From Gemmobacter sp. (GTDB taxonomy: Bacteria; Pseudomonadota; Alphaproteobacteria; Rhodobacterales; Rhodobacteraceae): DNA of 11,813 nucleotides. Below are positions 6,937 through 11,813 of the stretch, in pieces. The translations under genes and the position numbers were made by a program. The DNA is taken from the NCBI GenBank assembly GCA_003509785.1, contig DOMY01000108.1, forward strand, positions 1,826 to 13,638. Direction: 5' to 3'. Numbering within the stretch: the stretch's first letter is position 1; every line of letters starts with the position of its first letter. The notes beneath the pieces are model-generated. The model had not been told where the DNA came from. It worked only from the letters and a program-made list of their open reading frames with translations, and made no database searches.

Positions 6937-7320
6937 ATGGCACATGAGGGATCCTGTCTCTGTGGCGCCGTGCGCTTTACCGTGGCGGCTGACCTGCCGC
7001 CGGTGACCGCCTGCCACTGCACACGCTGCCGCAAGTTTTCCGGCCATGTCGAAGCCTCGGCCGATGTGCCCAAAGCCGCGCTGGCGGTAACCGGGGCCGA
7101 ACATCTGGGCTGGTATGCGTCAAGCGAGAAGGTGCGGCGCGGCTTCTGCAGGATCTGCGGATCCTCGCTGTTCTTCGACCCGCCCCACCGCGACTGGATC
7201 GGCGTGTCGATGGGGGCCTTTGACACGCCCACCGGCACCCGTCTGGCACAGCATATCTTCGTGGCCGACAAGGGCGATTACTACGACATCACCGACGGAC
7301 TGCCCTGCAACGATCAGTGA
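6937..7320 (+). CDS. CENP-V/GFA domain zinc protein
   Basis: The 127-residue cytosolic product has the seven-cysteine zinc pattern of the GFA family: CLC (C7, C9), CHCTRC (C26, C28, C31) and CRIC (C71, C74). The founding member was reported to help glutathione react with formaldehyde, but most family members, including small ones like this, have no proven substrate, so I assign no reaction. The motif GSSLFFDPPHRDWIGVSMG is typical of alphaproteobacterial members. The start has a CAGGAG Shine-Dalgarno (6922-6927) inside the end of yciB, so it is probably the last gene of the ftsY-DMT-yciB operon. It is followed by hairpins at 7342-7398. No formaldehyde dehydrogenase gene is nearby. Confidence 0.92.
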   Translation: MAHEGSCLCGAVRFTVAADLPPVTACHCTRCRKFSGHVEASADVPKAALAVTGAEHLGWYASSEKVRRGFCRICGSSLFFDPPHRDWIGVSMGAFDTPTGTRLAQHIFVADKGDYYDITDGLPCNDQ

Positions 7321-7341
7321 CCGCTTCGGCCGGTTGCTGAA

Positions 7342-7360
7342 TTGCGCGCCTGCGGCGCAA
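7342..7360 (+). terminator. Hairpin after the GFA gene
   Basis: TTGCGC (7342-7347) and GCGCAA (7355-7360) pair perfectly around a 7-base loop, 21 bp after the stop codon. It is followed by GTCTTTCCTCT, a modest T-rich stretch, so it could work as an intrinsic terminator for the ftsY cluster. Confidence 0.5.
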
Positions 7361-7372
7361 GTCTTTCCTCTC

Positions 7373-7398
7373 GGGCCCCGGCCTTGCGGCCGGTGCCC
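7373..7398. terminator. Second, longer GC-rich hairpin between convergent genes
   Basis: CCGGCC-TTGC-GGCCGG (7378-7393) is enclosed, after one C/T mismatch, by GGGC (7373-7376) and GCCC (7395-7398), giving ten G/C pairs. It lies between convergent genes and probably backs up termination from one or both sides. No T-run follows on either strand. Confidence 0.45.
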
Positions 7399-7407
7399 TC
7401 GGGTCTG

Positions 7408-7427
7408 CCTCCGGCGGGAGTATTTGG
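7408..7427. repeat. Second intergenic TATTTGG element
   Basis: CCTCCGGCGGGAG (7408-7420), a short imperfect palindrome, is followed directly by TATTTGG (7421-7427). It shares the G-rich stretch plus TATTTGG layout with the element at 5355-5395 but lies in the opposite orientation. I recall this string as a frequent intergenic element in Rhodobacteraceae; its function is not known to me. Confidence 0.55.
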
Positions 7428-7458
7428 CAAGGAGCAACGGCAGGGGGGCAGGCTGGTG

Positions 7459-7481
7459 GGGGCCAGAATCGCCCCGGCCCC
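7459..7481 (-). terminator. Candidate terminator hairpin of the minus-strand DMT gene
   Basis: GGGGCC (7459-7464) and GGCCCC (7476-7481) form a 6-bp stem with an 11-base loop, 3 bp beyond the stop of the minus-strand transporter gene. No T-run follows, so termination would be weak or need Rho. Confidence 0.35.
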
Positions 7482-7484
7482 GGG

Positions 7485-8411
7485 TCAGGGCGTCATCGCC
7501 TTGCGCTGGCGCGCCCGCTCCAGCCCCAGCTGGCGTTCCCGCCAGATGATGAGGATGCCCGCGGTGATGACCAGCGCCGCGCCTGCCAGCATGGTCAGCG
7601 TCGGCACTTCGCCAAAGACGGTATAGCCGATCACCAGGGCAAACAGCATCGAGGCATAATCGAACGGCGCGATTACCGAGGCGTCGGCCTCGCGGTAGCT
7701 TGATGTCAGCAGGATCTGCCCCACGCCACCCATCAGCCCGGCCAGCACCAGCAGCGCCGCCTCGGATGCGGTGGGCAAGGCCCAGCCATAGGGCAGCGTC
7801 AGCAGCGACAGCAGCGTGGCGGTCATCGAAAACCAGAAGACGATGGCGGGGGTGCGTTCGGTCTGCACCAGCTTGCGCACGAAAACCTGTGCCAGCGCGG
7901 CAAAGACCGCCCCGCCCAGCACCAGCATGGCCCCCAGCGCTTCTGCCTCGCCGAGATCGGCGCGGCCGGTCAGCGACAGCCGCGGCCAGAGCACGATCAT
8001 CACCCCGGCCATGCCCAGAGCCACCGCAGAAATGCGAAAGGCGCGGACCTCTTCGCCCAGGAACATCGCGGCGAAGATCACCGTCAGCAGCGGCGCGGCA
8101 TAGCCGATGGCCGTGACATCCGGCAGCGGCAGATAGCCCAGCCCGGCAAAGCCCAGCCCCATGGCCAGCGTGCCCATCACCCCGCGCCAGACATGGCCCA
8201 GCGGATTGGCCGTGCCAAAGCCCGTGCGCAATTCGCCGCGCAGTGCCAGCCAGGCCACGATCACCGGCATGGCAAAGAAGGACCGGAAGAACACCGCCTC
8301 GCCGGGCGGGATGCGGTCGGCGGTGGATTTTATCAGCGCCGACATGGCGATGAACACGATGACAGAGCAGACTTTCAGGGTGATGCCCCTGAGAGGGCGT
8401 TGCGGGGTCAT
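7485..8411 (-). CDS. EamA/DMT-family membrane transporter (second)
   Basis: This 308-residue protein has about ten membrane helices and two EamA repeats, each ending in a GE motif: MFLGEEV (about 117-122) and YTVFGEVPTLTMLAGAALV near the C-terminus. It ends with a basic tail (RERQLGLERARQRKAMTP). The start at 8411 (MTPQRPLRGITLK) was chosen because AAGGAG lies 7 bases upstream on the minus strand; a longer frame back to 8573 adds 54 residues unlike the family and would overlap the ade start. The substrate is unknown. It diverges from ade across 160 bp rich in repeats, so a link to purine uptake or export is possible but unproven. A hairpin-forming inverted repeat lies in its leader. Confidence 0.9.
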   Translation of the reverse strand: MTPQRPLRGITLKVCSVIVFIAMSALIKSTADRIPPGEAVFFRSFFAMPVIVAWLALRGELRTGFGTANPLGHVWRGVMGTLAMGLGFAGLGYLPLPDVTAIGYAAPLLTVIFAAMFLGEEVRAFRISAVALGMAGVMIVLWPRLSLTGRADLGEAEALGAMLVLGGAVFAALAQVFVRKLVQTERTPAIVFWFSMTATLLSLLTLPYGWALPTASEAALLVLAGLMGGVGQILLTSSYREADASVIAPFDYASMLFALVIGYTVFGEVPTLTMLAGAALVITAGILIIWRERQLGLERARQRKAMTP

Positions 8412-8434
8412 GGCGCGGCTCCTTGCTGCGCCAT

Positions 8435-8465
8435 GGGTTGCATCGCGGGCCAGTGGGTGCAACCC
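8435..8465. promoter_or_regulatory. Inverted repeat GGGTTGCA / TGCAACCC upstream of the DMT gene
   Basis: GGGTTGCA (8435-8442) and TGCAACCC (8458-8465) are perfect 8-bp inverted arms separated by 15 bp. On the minus strand the palindrome lies about 10 bases before the AAGGAG of the DMT gene, so in RNA it would form a hairpin next to the ribosome binding site. In DNA it could be a dimer operator with half-sites about two helical turns apart. I do not recognise a riboswitch class in it. Confidence 0.55.
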
Positions 8466-8492
8466 CTCAAACGCGGGTGTGGCGCAGAATAC

Positions 8493-8534
8493 GAACGCGC
8501 CTGCAGCGGAGCGGAACGCGCTTGCAGCGGGCTG
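8493..8534. repeat. Two tandem 21-bp direct repeats in the DMT/ade control region
   Basis: GAACGCGCCTGCAGCGGAGCG (8493-8513) is followed directly by GAACGCGCTTGCAGCGGGCTG (8514-8534). The first 17 bases match at 16 positions. A period of 21 bp is two turns of B-DNA, so both copies face the same side of the helix, as expected for repeated regulator sites. Both contain a (T/C)TGCAG core resembling the TTGCA arms of the nearby inverted repeat. Confidence 0.6.
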
Positions 8535-8571
8535 GCACCTGGGTTTGACTGCACAAAACAGGAGAGATGCC

Positions 8572-10272
8572 ATGACGCTTCCGCAACTTGCCGATCTGAT
8601 CGACCAGGGCCGCGGCCTTGCCCCCGCCGATCTGGTGCTGCGCGGCGGGCAGGTGCTGGATCTGGTGACCGGCGCATTGATCGCGGGCGATGTGGCGATC
8701 TGCGGCGGCGTGATCGTGGGCGTGTTCGACAGCTACGAGGGGCGCGAGGTGGTGGATGTATCGGGCCGCATCCTGGTGCCCGGTTTCATCGACACCCATC
8801 TGCATATCGAAAGCTCGCTGGTCACGCCTTACGAATTCGACCGCTGCGTTTCGCCCCATGGCGTGACGACGGCGATCTGCGACCCGCATGAGATTGCCAA
8901 TGTCTGCGGCCTGACCGGCATCCACTACTTTCTGGAAGCCTCGGCCCATACGGTGATGGACATCAGGGTGAACCTGTCATCCTGCGTGCCCTCCACCCAT
9001 ATGGAAACTGCGGGGGCAGAGCTGCAGGCGGCAGATCTGATCCCGCTGATGGATCATCCGCGCGTCATCGGGCTGGCGGAATTCATGAACTTTCCGGGCG
9101 TTCTGATGAAAGACCCGGGCTGCATGGCCAAGCTGGAGGCGTTTCGCGGGCGGCATATCGACGGCCATGCGCCGCTGCTGTCGGGCCGCGATCTGAACGG
9201 CTATATCGCCGCAGGCATCCGCACCGAGCACGAGGCGACCACGGCGGAAGAGGCGCTGGAGAAGCTGCGCAAGGGGATGCGGGTGCTGATCCGCGAAGGC
9301 TCGGTGTCGAAGGATCTTCATGCGCTGGCCCCGGTGCTGACCGAACGCACATCGCCCTATTGCTGTTTCTGCACCGATGACCGCAACCCGCTGGACATCG
9401 GCGAACATGGCCATCTGGATTACCTGATCCGCACCGCCATTGCGCTGGGCGTGCCGGTGCTGGCCGCCTATCGCGCCGCCAGCCTTTCGGCGGCCGAGGC
9501 CTTTGGCCTGAAGGACCGGGGCCTGATCGCGCCGGGCAAGCGCGCCGATATCGTGGTGCTGCCCGATCTTGAAAGCTGCCGCCCCGAAATGGTGTTCACC
9601 GGCGGCGTGCGGGTGGGCGATGCGGCCTTTGCCGCGCGGCAGCTGGTCGATCCGGTGGCGCGGCATTCGGTGAAGGCGCGGCGGGTGACTGCGGGCGATT
9701 TCCGCACCGGCGGCAACCGGGTGGAAACCCCGGTGATCGGCATCCTGCCCGGCAAGATCATCACCGAGCATCTGACCTATGACATCGCCCCGGTCGATGG
9801 CGACAAACGCCCCGATGTGGCGCGCGACCTGATGAAGATCGCGGTGATCGAACGGCACGGCAAGAACGGCAATCTGGCCACCGGATTCGTGCAGGGTTTT
9901 GGCATGCAGCGCGGCGCCATCGCCTCGACCGTCTGCCACGATCACCACAACATCGCCGTGGTGGGCGCCGATGCCGCCGACATGGCGCTGGCAGCCAACC
10001 GGCTGGGCGAGATCGAGGGGGGCTTTGTGGTGGTGGAAGGCGGCCGCGTGCTGGCCGAACTGGCGCTGCCGGTGGCCGGGCTGATGAGCCTTGAACCCTT
10101 CGAGGTGGTGCGTGACGATCTGGTGGCGCTGCGGGCGGCGGCGCGATCGCTGGGCGTGGTACTGGAAGAGCCGTTCCTGCAGCTGGCCTTCCTGGCGCTG
10201 CCGGTGATCCCGCATCTGAAGATCACCGATCATGGCATGGTGGATGTGGATCGGTTCGAGGTGCTGCCTTAA
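8572..10272 (+). CDS. ade: Adenine deaminase
   Basis: Ade hydrolyses adenine to hypoxanthine and ammonia, for purine salvage or use of purines as nitrogen source, in the cytosol. The 566-residue protein has the amidohydrolase layout. The metal site is GFIDTHLHIES (71-81; H76, H78), followed by DPHEIANV (104-111), a conserved glutamate in VIGLAE (165-170), DGHA (197-200), TEHEATTAEEAL (218-229) and the catalytic aspartate region CTDDR (267-271). The C-terminal domain typical of Ade carries LPGKIITEHLTYD (392-404), CHDHHNI (455-461) and LPVAGLMS (499-506). Length agrees with the family. The ATG at 8572 follows AGGAG (8560-8564) at 7 bases; an open frame reaching back to 8161 is non-coding shadow of the DMT gene. 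It shares a repeat-rich control region with the divergent transporter and ends 9 bp from the next, convergent gene, with no terminator between. Confidence 0.95.
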   Translation: MTLPQLADLIDQGRGLAPADLVLRGGQVLDLVTGALIAGDVAICGGVIVGVFDSYEGREVVDVSGRILVPGFIDTHLHIESSLVTPYEFDRCVSPHGVTTAICDPHEIANVCGLTGIHYFLEASAHTVMDIRVNLSSCVPSTHMETAGAELQAADLIPLMDHPRVIGLAEFMNFPGVLMKDPGCMAKLEAFRGRHIDGHAPLLSGRDLNGYIAAGIRTEHEATTAEEALEKLRKGMRVLIREGSVSKDLHALAPVLTERTSPYCCFCTDDRNPLDIGEHGHLDYLIRTAIALGVPVLAAYRAASLSAAEAFGLKDRGLIAPGKRADIVVLPDLESCRPEMVFTGGVRVGDAAFAARQLVDPVARHSVKARRVTAGDFRTGGNRVETPVIGILPGKIITEHLTYDIAPVDGDKRPDVARDLMKIAVIERHGKNGNLATGFVQGFGMQRGAIASTVCHDHHNIAVVGADAADMALAANRLGEIEGGFVVVEGGRVLAELALPVAGLMSLEPFEVVRDDLVALRAAARSLGVVLEEPFLQLAFLALPVIPHLKITDHGMVDVDRFEVLP

Positions 10273-10281
10273 TCTTTGTCC

Positions 10282-10794
10282 CTAGCGTCGCAGGCAGCTG
10301 CTGCCATCGGTGGCAAAGATGCCCTCGGGCTGATACTTGCGGATCGCGGTTCGGGCGGCCAGGCGGGTCAGGCAGTTCAGCTCGTCTTCCCGATCCGGGT
10401 TCGGGGTCAGCAGCCGGGCGCGGATGCCGAAGACCGGGGTGCCATCCAGCGGGATCACATAACTTTCGGGCGAGATGCCGATGGTGATCTGCACGGTATG
10501 AATCCATTCGCGGTCTTCCCCGCTGCCCATCCATTGCCCCACATCCGATTCGGTGACGATGTTCACCACCACATCGGCGCCCGGCCCCTTGGCGGGGCGC
10601 ATCCTGGACCGGGCGAGTTCGGCCAGCAGCGGCGGCAGCAGATATTCGGCATAGCCGCTGCTGCTCTGGCTGGATGAGATTTCAACGATATAGCTTTTGC
10701 CATCCAGCGGCCCGGCCTGCGCCGGGGTGGCAAGGCCGCAGGTTGCGGCGATGGCCATTGCGGTTCCGATAGACAGGCCCTGCTGCTTTGCCAT
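10282..10794 (-). CDS. Predicted secreted protein of unknown function
   Basis: The 170-residue product starts MAKQQGLSIGTAMAIAATCG and continues to TPAQAG, a signal peptide with cleavage likely after AQA near residue 27, so it is probably periplasmic. The mature part has a SYIVEISSSQ strand, a Ser-rich stretch, VVVNIVTESDVGQWMG (a possible nucleotide-free beta-alpha unit), WIHTVQITIGISPESYVIPLDG, and two C-terminal cysteines (in ELNCL and SSCLRR) that could form a disulphide. I do not recognise the family. Codon use matches neighbours and a promoter candidate lies upstream, so it is likely a real gene. It is convergent with ade (9 bp between stops) and divergent from the methionine aminopeptidase gene. 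Confidence 0.78.
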   Translation of the reverse strand: MAKQQGLSIGTAMAIAATCGLATPAQAGPLDGKSYIVEISSSQSSSGYAEYLLPPLLAELARSRMRPAKGPGADVVVNIVTESDVGQWMGSGEDREWIHTVQITIGISPESYVIPLDGTPVFGIRARLLTPNPDREDELNCLTRLAARTAIRKYQPEGIFATDGSSCLRR

Positions 10795-10843
10795 GGTGGG
10801 TCAGCCCCCGATCCTCCGGCCCCCTGCGGGAGTCATCTGACCA

Positions 10844-10872
10844 ATATTACCCCGGCAGGGGCAGGCTGGCGA
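10844..10872 (-). promoter_or_regulatory. Candidate promoter of the secreted-protein gene
   Basis: On the minus strand TCGCCA (10867-10872) and TAATAT (10844-10849) are 17 bp apart, each matching four of six consensus bases. The AT-rich -10 stands out in a GC-rich region. It lies about 50 bp before the ATG at 10794. Confidence 0.4.
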
Positions 10873-10903
10873 GTGCGCACTGCGGGCTTCGGGCCGCCGG
10901 GGC

Positions 10904-10932
10904 GGGACAGGGCCGCCAGAATCTGCTAGACC
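10904..10932 (+). promoter_or_regulatory. Candidate promoter of the methionine aminopeptidase gene
   Basis: GGGACA (10904-10909) and TAGACC (10927-10932), preceded by TGC, are 17 bp apart. The TGCTAG extended -10 resembles the alkB candidate. It would give a leader of about 30 bases. The -10 itself matches only three of six bases, so support is limited. Confidence 0.3.
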
Positions 10933-10967
10933 GGCCTGCAGAACACCTGCCCCGGACGAGACGCGCC

Positions 10968-11717
10968 ATGACGATCACGCAACAAGATGAACTGGATGGC
11001 CTGAAAGACATCGGCCGCATTGTGGCCAACACCATGGCCGCCATGGCGAAGGCCATGGAGCCGGGCATGTCGACCAGAGATCTGGACGAGATCGGTGACA
11101 GGCTGCTGGAGCAGGAAGGCGCCGTATCCGCCCCCCGGGCGAGCTATGGTTTCCCCGGCGCGACCTGCATCAGCGTGAACGAAGAAATCGCCCATGGCAT
11201 CCCGGGGGATCGGCGCATTGCGGCGGGTGATCTGGTCAATATTGATGTTTCGGCCTCGAAGAACGGCTATTTTGCCGATACCGGGGCCACATTCCGCCTT
11301 GGCTCCGTGCCGCCAGAGCTGGATCGGCTGTGCCGCGACGGAAAGCGCGCGATGCAGATCGGGATTGCGCAGGTGGGCCATGGCAAACCACTGGCGGGAA
11401 TCGGCGCCGCCATCGGAAAGTTTGCCGCAGCGCGCGGCTATACCCTGATCCGCAATCTGGCGAGCCATGGTGTGGGCCGCGCCCTGCATGAATTCCCCGA
11501 TGAGATTGCCACCTGGCCCGTGCGGGGCGACAAGCGCCGGATGCACAATGGCCTTGTTCTGACGGTGGAGCCATTCTTGTCGATGGGCGGCAACTGGGCA
11601 ACCGAAGCGGAGGATGGCTGGACGCTGTACAGCACCCCTGCCGCGCCGGTCGTCCAATATGAACATACCGTTGTGGCGACGAAACATGGCCCGATCATCG
11701 TGACCCTGCCGGGATGA
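10968..11717 (+). CDS. map: Type I methionine aminopeptidase, probably a paralogue
   Basis: This enzyme removes the initiator methionine from new proteins in the cytosol, using two metal ions. The 249-residue protein has the pita-bread fold signatures and all five metal ligands: D93 in NIDV, D104 in ADTG, H167 in SHGVG, E201 in VEPF and E232 in YEHT. The substrate histidines H76 (AHGIP) and H174 (ALHEFP) are also present. There is no N-terminal zinc-finger or SH3-binding extension, so it is the short bacterial form. The usual GHGIG is SHGVG here, and the N-terminal half (MTITQQDELDGLKDIGRIVA) differs from the main map gene I remember from Rhodobacteraceae, so it may be a second copy. The start at 10968 gives the standard length; the upstream open frame from 10788 lacks similarity. 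Confidence 0.9.
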   Translation: MTITQQDELDGLKDIGRIVANTMAAMAKAMEPGMSTRDLDEIGDRLLEQEGAVSAPRASYGFPGATCISVNEEIAHGIPGDRRIAAGDLVNIDVSASKNGYFADTGATFRLGSVPPELDRLCRDGKRAMQIGIAQVGHGKPLAGIGAAIGKFAAARGYTLIRNLASHGVGRALHEFPDEIATWPVRGDKRRMHNGLVLTVEPFLSMGGNWATEAEDGWTLYSTPAAPVVQYEHTVVATKHGPIIVTLPG

Positions 11718-11722
11718 CCGCG

Positions 11723-11752
11723 CGATGGCAGGCCAACACCTTGGCGCCATCG
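11723..11752. terminator. Hairpin between map and the tRNA gene
   Basis: CGATGGC (11723-11729) pairs with GCCATCG (11746-11752), and inside it GCCAA (11732-11736) pairs with TTGGC (11741-11745) around CACC, giving a 12-bp stem with a two-base bulge. It begins 6 bp after the map stop and could end transcripts from map and from the tRNA on the other strand. A run of six T follows only 18 bases later (11771-11776), so it is not a classical terminator. Confidence 0.5.
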
Positions 11753-11761
11753 TCATTCATC

Positions 11762-11784
11762 GAACCAGTGTTTTTTGAACCAGT
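11762..11784. repeat. Direct repeat GAACCAGT beside the tRNA 3' end
   Basis: GAACCAGT occurs at 11762-11769 and 11777-11784, 15 bp apart, separated by GTTTTTT. It lies 8 bp from the 3' end of the tRNA. It may be a chance duplication; no integrase or element is seen next to it. Confidence 0.5.
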
Positions 11785-11792
11785 ATCTTGTT

Positions 11793-11813
11793 TGGTGGAG
11801 CCAGGGAGGATCG
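11793..11813 (-). tRNA. 3' end of a tRNA, probably tRNA-Ala, cut by window edge
   Basis: The reverse complement of the last 21 bases divides exactly into tRNA positions 56-76: CGATC (end of the T-loop), CTCCC (T-stem 3' strand), TGGCTCC (acceptor 3' strand), discriminator A and an encoded CCA. The U at position 70 fits the G3-U70 pair that identifies tRNA-Ala, and A73 agrees. The anticodon lies outside the window, so the identity is an inference. A tRNA starting GGAGCCA with an ordinary A3-U70 pair is the alternative. Confidence 0.75.

Noticed and set aside
4957..7104. 715-codon open frame antisense to ftsY, DMT, yciB and GFA genes
   Set aside because: It runs across four well-supported genes and the gaps between them. 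The product is His/Gln-rich low-complexity without recognisable motifs.
8412..8571. Riboswitch (SAM/SAH or purine type) in the DMT/ade gap
   Set aside because: There is a hairpin but I could not match any conserved core of these riboswitch classes.
8412..8573. Longer N-terminus for the minus-strand DMT transporter
   Set aside because: The extra 54 residues are not transporter-like, would overlap the ade start, and the 8411 start has a good AAGGAG.
8977..10233. 418-codon open frame antisense to ade
   Set aside because: Same shadow pattern; ade is unambiguous on the other strand.
1..11813. CRISPR array, insertion sequence, prophage or defence system
   Set aside because: There are no regularly spaced repeats, transposase or phage genes and no terminal inverted repeats. 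Gene content is housekeeping and metabolic.

Overview
The window looks like ordinary chromosome from a high-GC alphaproteobacterium of the family Rhodobacteraceae (Rhodobacter/Paracoccus/Gemmobacter-like). This rests on GC-rich third codon positions, on the style of the encoded proteins (a short FtsY without a long acidic A domain, an XseA ending in QGSLF), and on two intergenic elements carrying a TATTTGG core next to GC-rich hairpins, which I remember as common in this family. No phage, insertion sequence, CRISPR array or defence island is visible. I did not find an undescribed multi-gene system.

Layout. Bases 1-596 (minus) are the N-terminal half of purD, running off the left edge, with a candidate promoter and three tandem 16-bp repeats in its leader. 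Diverging from it is xseA (1018-2634, plus), preceded by a possible 45-residue exported peptide gene. Facing xseA, only 4 bp from its stop, is a minus-strand pair: alkB (3113-4174), a nine-histidine AlkB-type membrane di-iron monooxygenase, followed by a small exported cysteine-containing protein gene (2639-3034) that is split by an in-frame TAA.

Diverging from alkB is a tightly packed plus-strand cluster: ftsY (4312-5316), an EamA/DMT transporter (5416-6315), yciB/ispZ (from 6322 or 6325 to 6930) and a CENP-V/GFA-type zinc protein (6937-7320). It is closed by a run of GC-rich hairpins at 7342-7481. From the other side comes a second DMT transporter (7485-8411, minus), which shares a repeat-rich divergent control region with ade, adenine deaminase (8572-10272, plus). 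A secreted protein of unknown function (10282-10794, minus) abuts ade tail to tail. A type I methionine aminopeptidase, probably a paralogue (10968-11717, plus), diverges from it. The right edge cuts the 3' end of a minus-strand tRNA, probably tRNA-Ala.

How the genes work together. Most are housekeeping genes: purine synthesis (purD), purine salvage or breakdown (ade), DNA repair (xseA), membrane-protein targeting (ftsY), envelope and septation (yciB) and N-terminal Met removal (map). The accessory parts are alkB with its broken partner, the two DMT exporters and the GFA protein. The observations most worth checking are the interrupted secreted-protein gene, the repeat and palindrome architecture between the DMT gene and ade, and the triple repeat in the purD leader.
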